DNA of 64,000 nucleotides, taken from the NCBI RefSeq assembly GCF_000722635.1, contig NZ_JOKH01000001.1:1615778-1679777 (forward strand), written 5' to 3'. The translations under genes were made by a program, and so were the position numbers. This DNA is from Endozoicomonas numazuensis (GTDB lineage: Bacteria; Pseudomonadota; Gammaproteobacteria; Pseudomonadales; Endozoicomonadaceae). This document shows positions 62,552 through 64,000 of this stretch, piece after piece. Below the pieces are notes generated by a model. The model ran no database searches, was not told where the DNA came from, and saw nothing but the letters and a program-made list of their open reading frames with translations. Within the stretch, counting starts at the first letter, position 1; the number at the start of each line of letters is the position of its first letter.

Positions 62552-63400
62552 TCAGAATTTATAAGTGACAGCAACGTAGTGGCTGATGCCTGTAGACTCC
62601 AGCTTTTTGGAGTCCTTGATCAGGTAGACATCTTTATAAAGCTTGAAGCCGTATCCTGCGGCCCAGCGCTCTGAATGCCAGTAGAAGCCATTAAACATAG
62701 CGCCACCACTGGTAGCCTGTTCATTGCCCTTGAACGTGTTTTTGGCTCCAAACTGATAATCAATGTATCCCTGGTAGGCAAGAAAGCTGTTGTTCTCAAA
62801 ATGGACAAAAGGCTTGAACCAGTTTGTGGACAGTTGATAGCCATTCCAGGCTTTCTTGTTGAGCTCGTATAGACCATAAAGATTGACACCGACTTTCCCA
62901 AACCAGGGCACCATCACATCAGCGCCCAGTCCCCAGAAGGAGTTGTTGACGTCGATACTCTCCACCACCTTTCCTTGGGAATCCGTATAATTGGCACCGC
63001 CGCCTCCCCAATTAAAGAGAGTTGAGAAGTAGAGTTCCTGTACTGGCCCGAAGGAAAGATCTTTTCCTGTAATTGCGTCCAGGGAGAAGCGAGGCTGAAG
63101 TTTAAAGAAAGTTTTTGAGGAGCCTTTCTTGTCACTGTTGTCGCTATTGGTCAGATTAAAAATGTCCAAGTAGCCATACAAATCTAAAAAGCCGGATCGT
63201 CCGCCAAACTCCATTTCAAGATAATCGTGTCCGCTATTGGCGTCCTTGGGTCTGGGAAGCTCCTTATAGGCATACATCAAATTGAATTGGAGCCATTTGT
63301 AATCATTTTTATGGATGTCATCTGAGTAATCAGCTGCGGGTGCAACAGAGGCCGCAATTGACAGAGCTGAAGTGAGGGATAGAGTTTTCAGGTACTTCAT
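62552..63400 (-). CDS. Tsx-like nucleoside-specific outer-membrane channel
   Basis: A 282-residue beta-barrel. ATG 63400 has AGGA eight bases upstream; a longer frame to 63610 lacks any start signal. The signal peptide ends near residue 23 (VAPA/ADYSDD). The N-terminal part HKNDYKWLQFNLMYAY and the phrase DYLEMEFGGRSGFLDLYGYLDIF fit the Tsx/OmpK family, and the protein ends VAVTYKF with C-terminal Phe. Tsx channels admit nucleosides; in vibrios the related OmpK is also a phage receptor. It sits between tRNA-Pro genes. Confidence 0.88.
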   Translation of the reverse strand: MKYLKTLSLTSALSIAASVAPAADYSDDIHKNDYKWLQFNLMYAYKELPRPKDANSGHDYLEMEFGGRSGFLDLYGYLDIFNLTNSDNSDKKGSSKTFFKLQPRFSLDAITGKDLSFGPVQELYFSTLFNWGGGGANYTDSQGKVVESIDVNNSFWGLGADVMVPWFGKVGVNLYGLYELNKKAWNGYQLSTNWFKPFVHFENNSFLAYQGYIDYQFGAKNTFKGNEQATSGGAMFNGFYWHSERWAAGYGFKLYKDVYLIKDSKKLESTGISHYVAVTYKF

Positions 63401-63616
63401 GATCTGGATCCTGGGCAGAGCAAAAGAGAGTTCTTGCTGAAACCCTGAAAAGATTAGACCAGAATCAGAGTAAAGCAGGCTTGTGGAGCGATGGGTCTCT
63501 AATTTGGAACTTTGTTCTACATGATGGATTACCCTGAATTTTTCGTATCCTATGAGCTGGAAAAAGTGAAAGTCGGTCTGATTTTTTATCCATTTAAGAA
63601 GATGTGGCAAATACTT

Positions 63617-63645
63617 TTGTCAAAGCCGAATCATTTTGGTAGATT
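63617..63645 (+). promoter_or_regulatory. Promoter of tRNA-Pro(TGG) repeat
   Basis: TTGTCA (63617-63622) and TAGATT (63640-63645) with a 17-base spacer, followed by a GC-rich stretch (AGCCGCCG) as in stringently controlled stable-RNA promoters. Confidence 0.6.
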
Positions 63646-63692
63646 AGCCGCCGTTCCGTGACGAGGGCTTAGAGCCTGTCGCGAGAGGAAGA

Positions 63693-63769
63693 CGGGGTAT
63701 AGCGCAGTCTGGTAGCGCGCCTGCTTTGGGAGCAGGATGTCGGGAGTTCGAATCTCTCTACCCCGACCA
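63693..63769 (+). tRNA. tRNA-Pro(TGG), copy 1
   Basis: A 77-nt cloverleaf with encoded CCA: acceptor CGGGGTA/TACCCCG, anticodon stem CCTGC/GCAGG, loop TTTGGGA with anticodon TGG, T arm with AGTTCGAATCT. Identical to copy 2. Confidence 0.98.
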
Positions 63770-63863
63770 TTTTCTTTTTTGACTTCTCATGACTTCCAAG
63801 TATTAATTGTCATGAGGAAAATAAGATGTTCCTTCTAAAAGGAGACATCTTACGGTTAAAAAC

Positions 63864-63940
63864 CGGGGTATAGCGCAGTCTGGTAGCGCGCCTGCTTTGG
63901 GAGCAGGATGTCGGGAGTTCGAATCTCTCTACCCCGACCA
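63864..63940 (+). tRNA. tRNA-Pro(TGG), copy 2
   Basis: Identical to the copy at 63693-63769 over all 77 bases, including CCA. It is the second unit of the 171-bp tandem repeat and should be on the same primary transcript. Confidence 0.98.
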
Positions 63941-64000
63941 TTTTCTTTTTTGATTTCTCATGACTTCCAAGTATTAATTGTCATGAGGAAAATAAGATGT

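Larger units (their letters stand above)
63693..64000 (+). repeat. Tandem 171-bp repeat containing tRNA-Pro(TGG)
   Basis: Copy 1 spans 63693-63863 and copy 2 starts at 63864 and runs off the window. The tRNA is identical, and the first 60 bases of downstream spacer differ at a single position (GAC versus GAT). Within the spacer are inverted repeats CTCATGAC/GTCATGAG (63786-63816) and TAAGATGT/ACATCTTA (63822-63852). Confidence 0.9.

Overview
The window looks like a chromosomal piece of a host-associated gammaproteobacterium of the Oceanospirillales, most like Endozoicomonas. This is inferred from the mix of a Ysc-type type III secretion (T3SS) operon, eukaryote-like effector candidates, very large coiled-coil proteins and ordinary gammaproteobacterial housekeeping genes. 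I could not run a database search. No rRNA, CRISPR array, complete insertion sequence or prophage is visible.

Layout. 1-5947: three DUF1329 paralogues and one DUF1302 outer-membrane barrel, probably an envelope lipid-handling set. 5951-9467: a small exported protein split by a frameshift, an acyl-CoA dehydrogenase and an AraC-type regulator. 9698-11397: a ushA gene reduced to its two ends by an internal deletion, then a GltS-type glutamate carrier. 11591-13128: a eukaryotic-like protein kinase broken by a frameshift. 13218-16296: a P-type proton ATPase and sodB, convergent on a shared terminator. 16612-18906: a coiled-coil membrane protein, a lipoprotein and a small ORF, none recognised. 19084-29838: one 3,584-residue protein with about 1,300 residues of coiled coil and a helicase-like P-loop ATPase core. 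29874-32388: a PilZ protein, yigZ and sbcB. 32395-34636: a receiver domain without its phospho-acceptor Asp, and a FixJ-type response regulator. 34675-36951: aspA and a Yip1-family membrane protein.

36964-46838 is the virulence block: a SopB/IpgD-type inositol phosphate phosphatase on the plus strand, facing a minus-strand operon sctN-O-P-Q-R-S-T-U, preceded by a CesT-like chaperone gene. A 168-bp MITE-like element sits between sctR and sctS and supplies the sctR stop codon. Related copies lie at 59609-59642 and 60458-60581.

47070-52334: tadA, purL and a glycine-zipper lipoprotein. 52371-56032: a tightly overlapping four-gene operon (GtrB-like GT2, GtrA, YdjC-type deacetylase, GT39) that probably builds or modifies a surface glycan. 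56640-60335: a small acidic membrane protein, a repeat-rich gap, a 3-mercaptopyruvate sulfurtransferase, an M14 metallopeptidase-like protein, an ACT-like small protein, a candidate minus-strand small RNA and a YdcH-family protein. 60700-64000: class II DAHP synthase, tRNA-Pro(CGG), a Tsx-type porin and two tandem copies of tRNA-Pro(TGG) in a 171-bp repeat that runs off the window.

The T3SS genes, the SopB-like phosphatase, the broken kinase and the giant ATPase together suggest interaction with a eukaryotic host. Only the secretion genes and the phosphatase rest on strong motif evidence.
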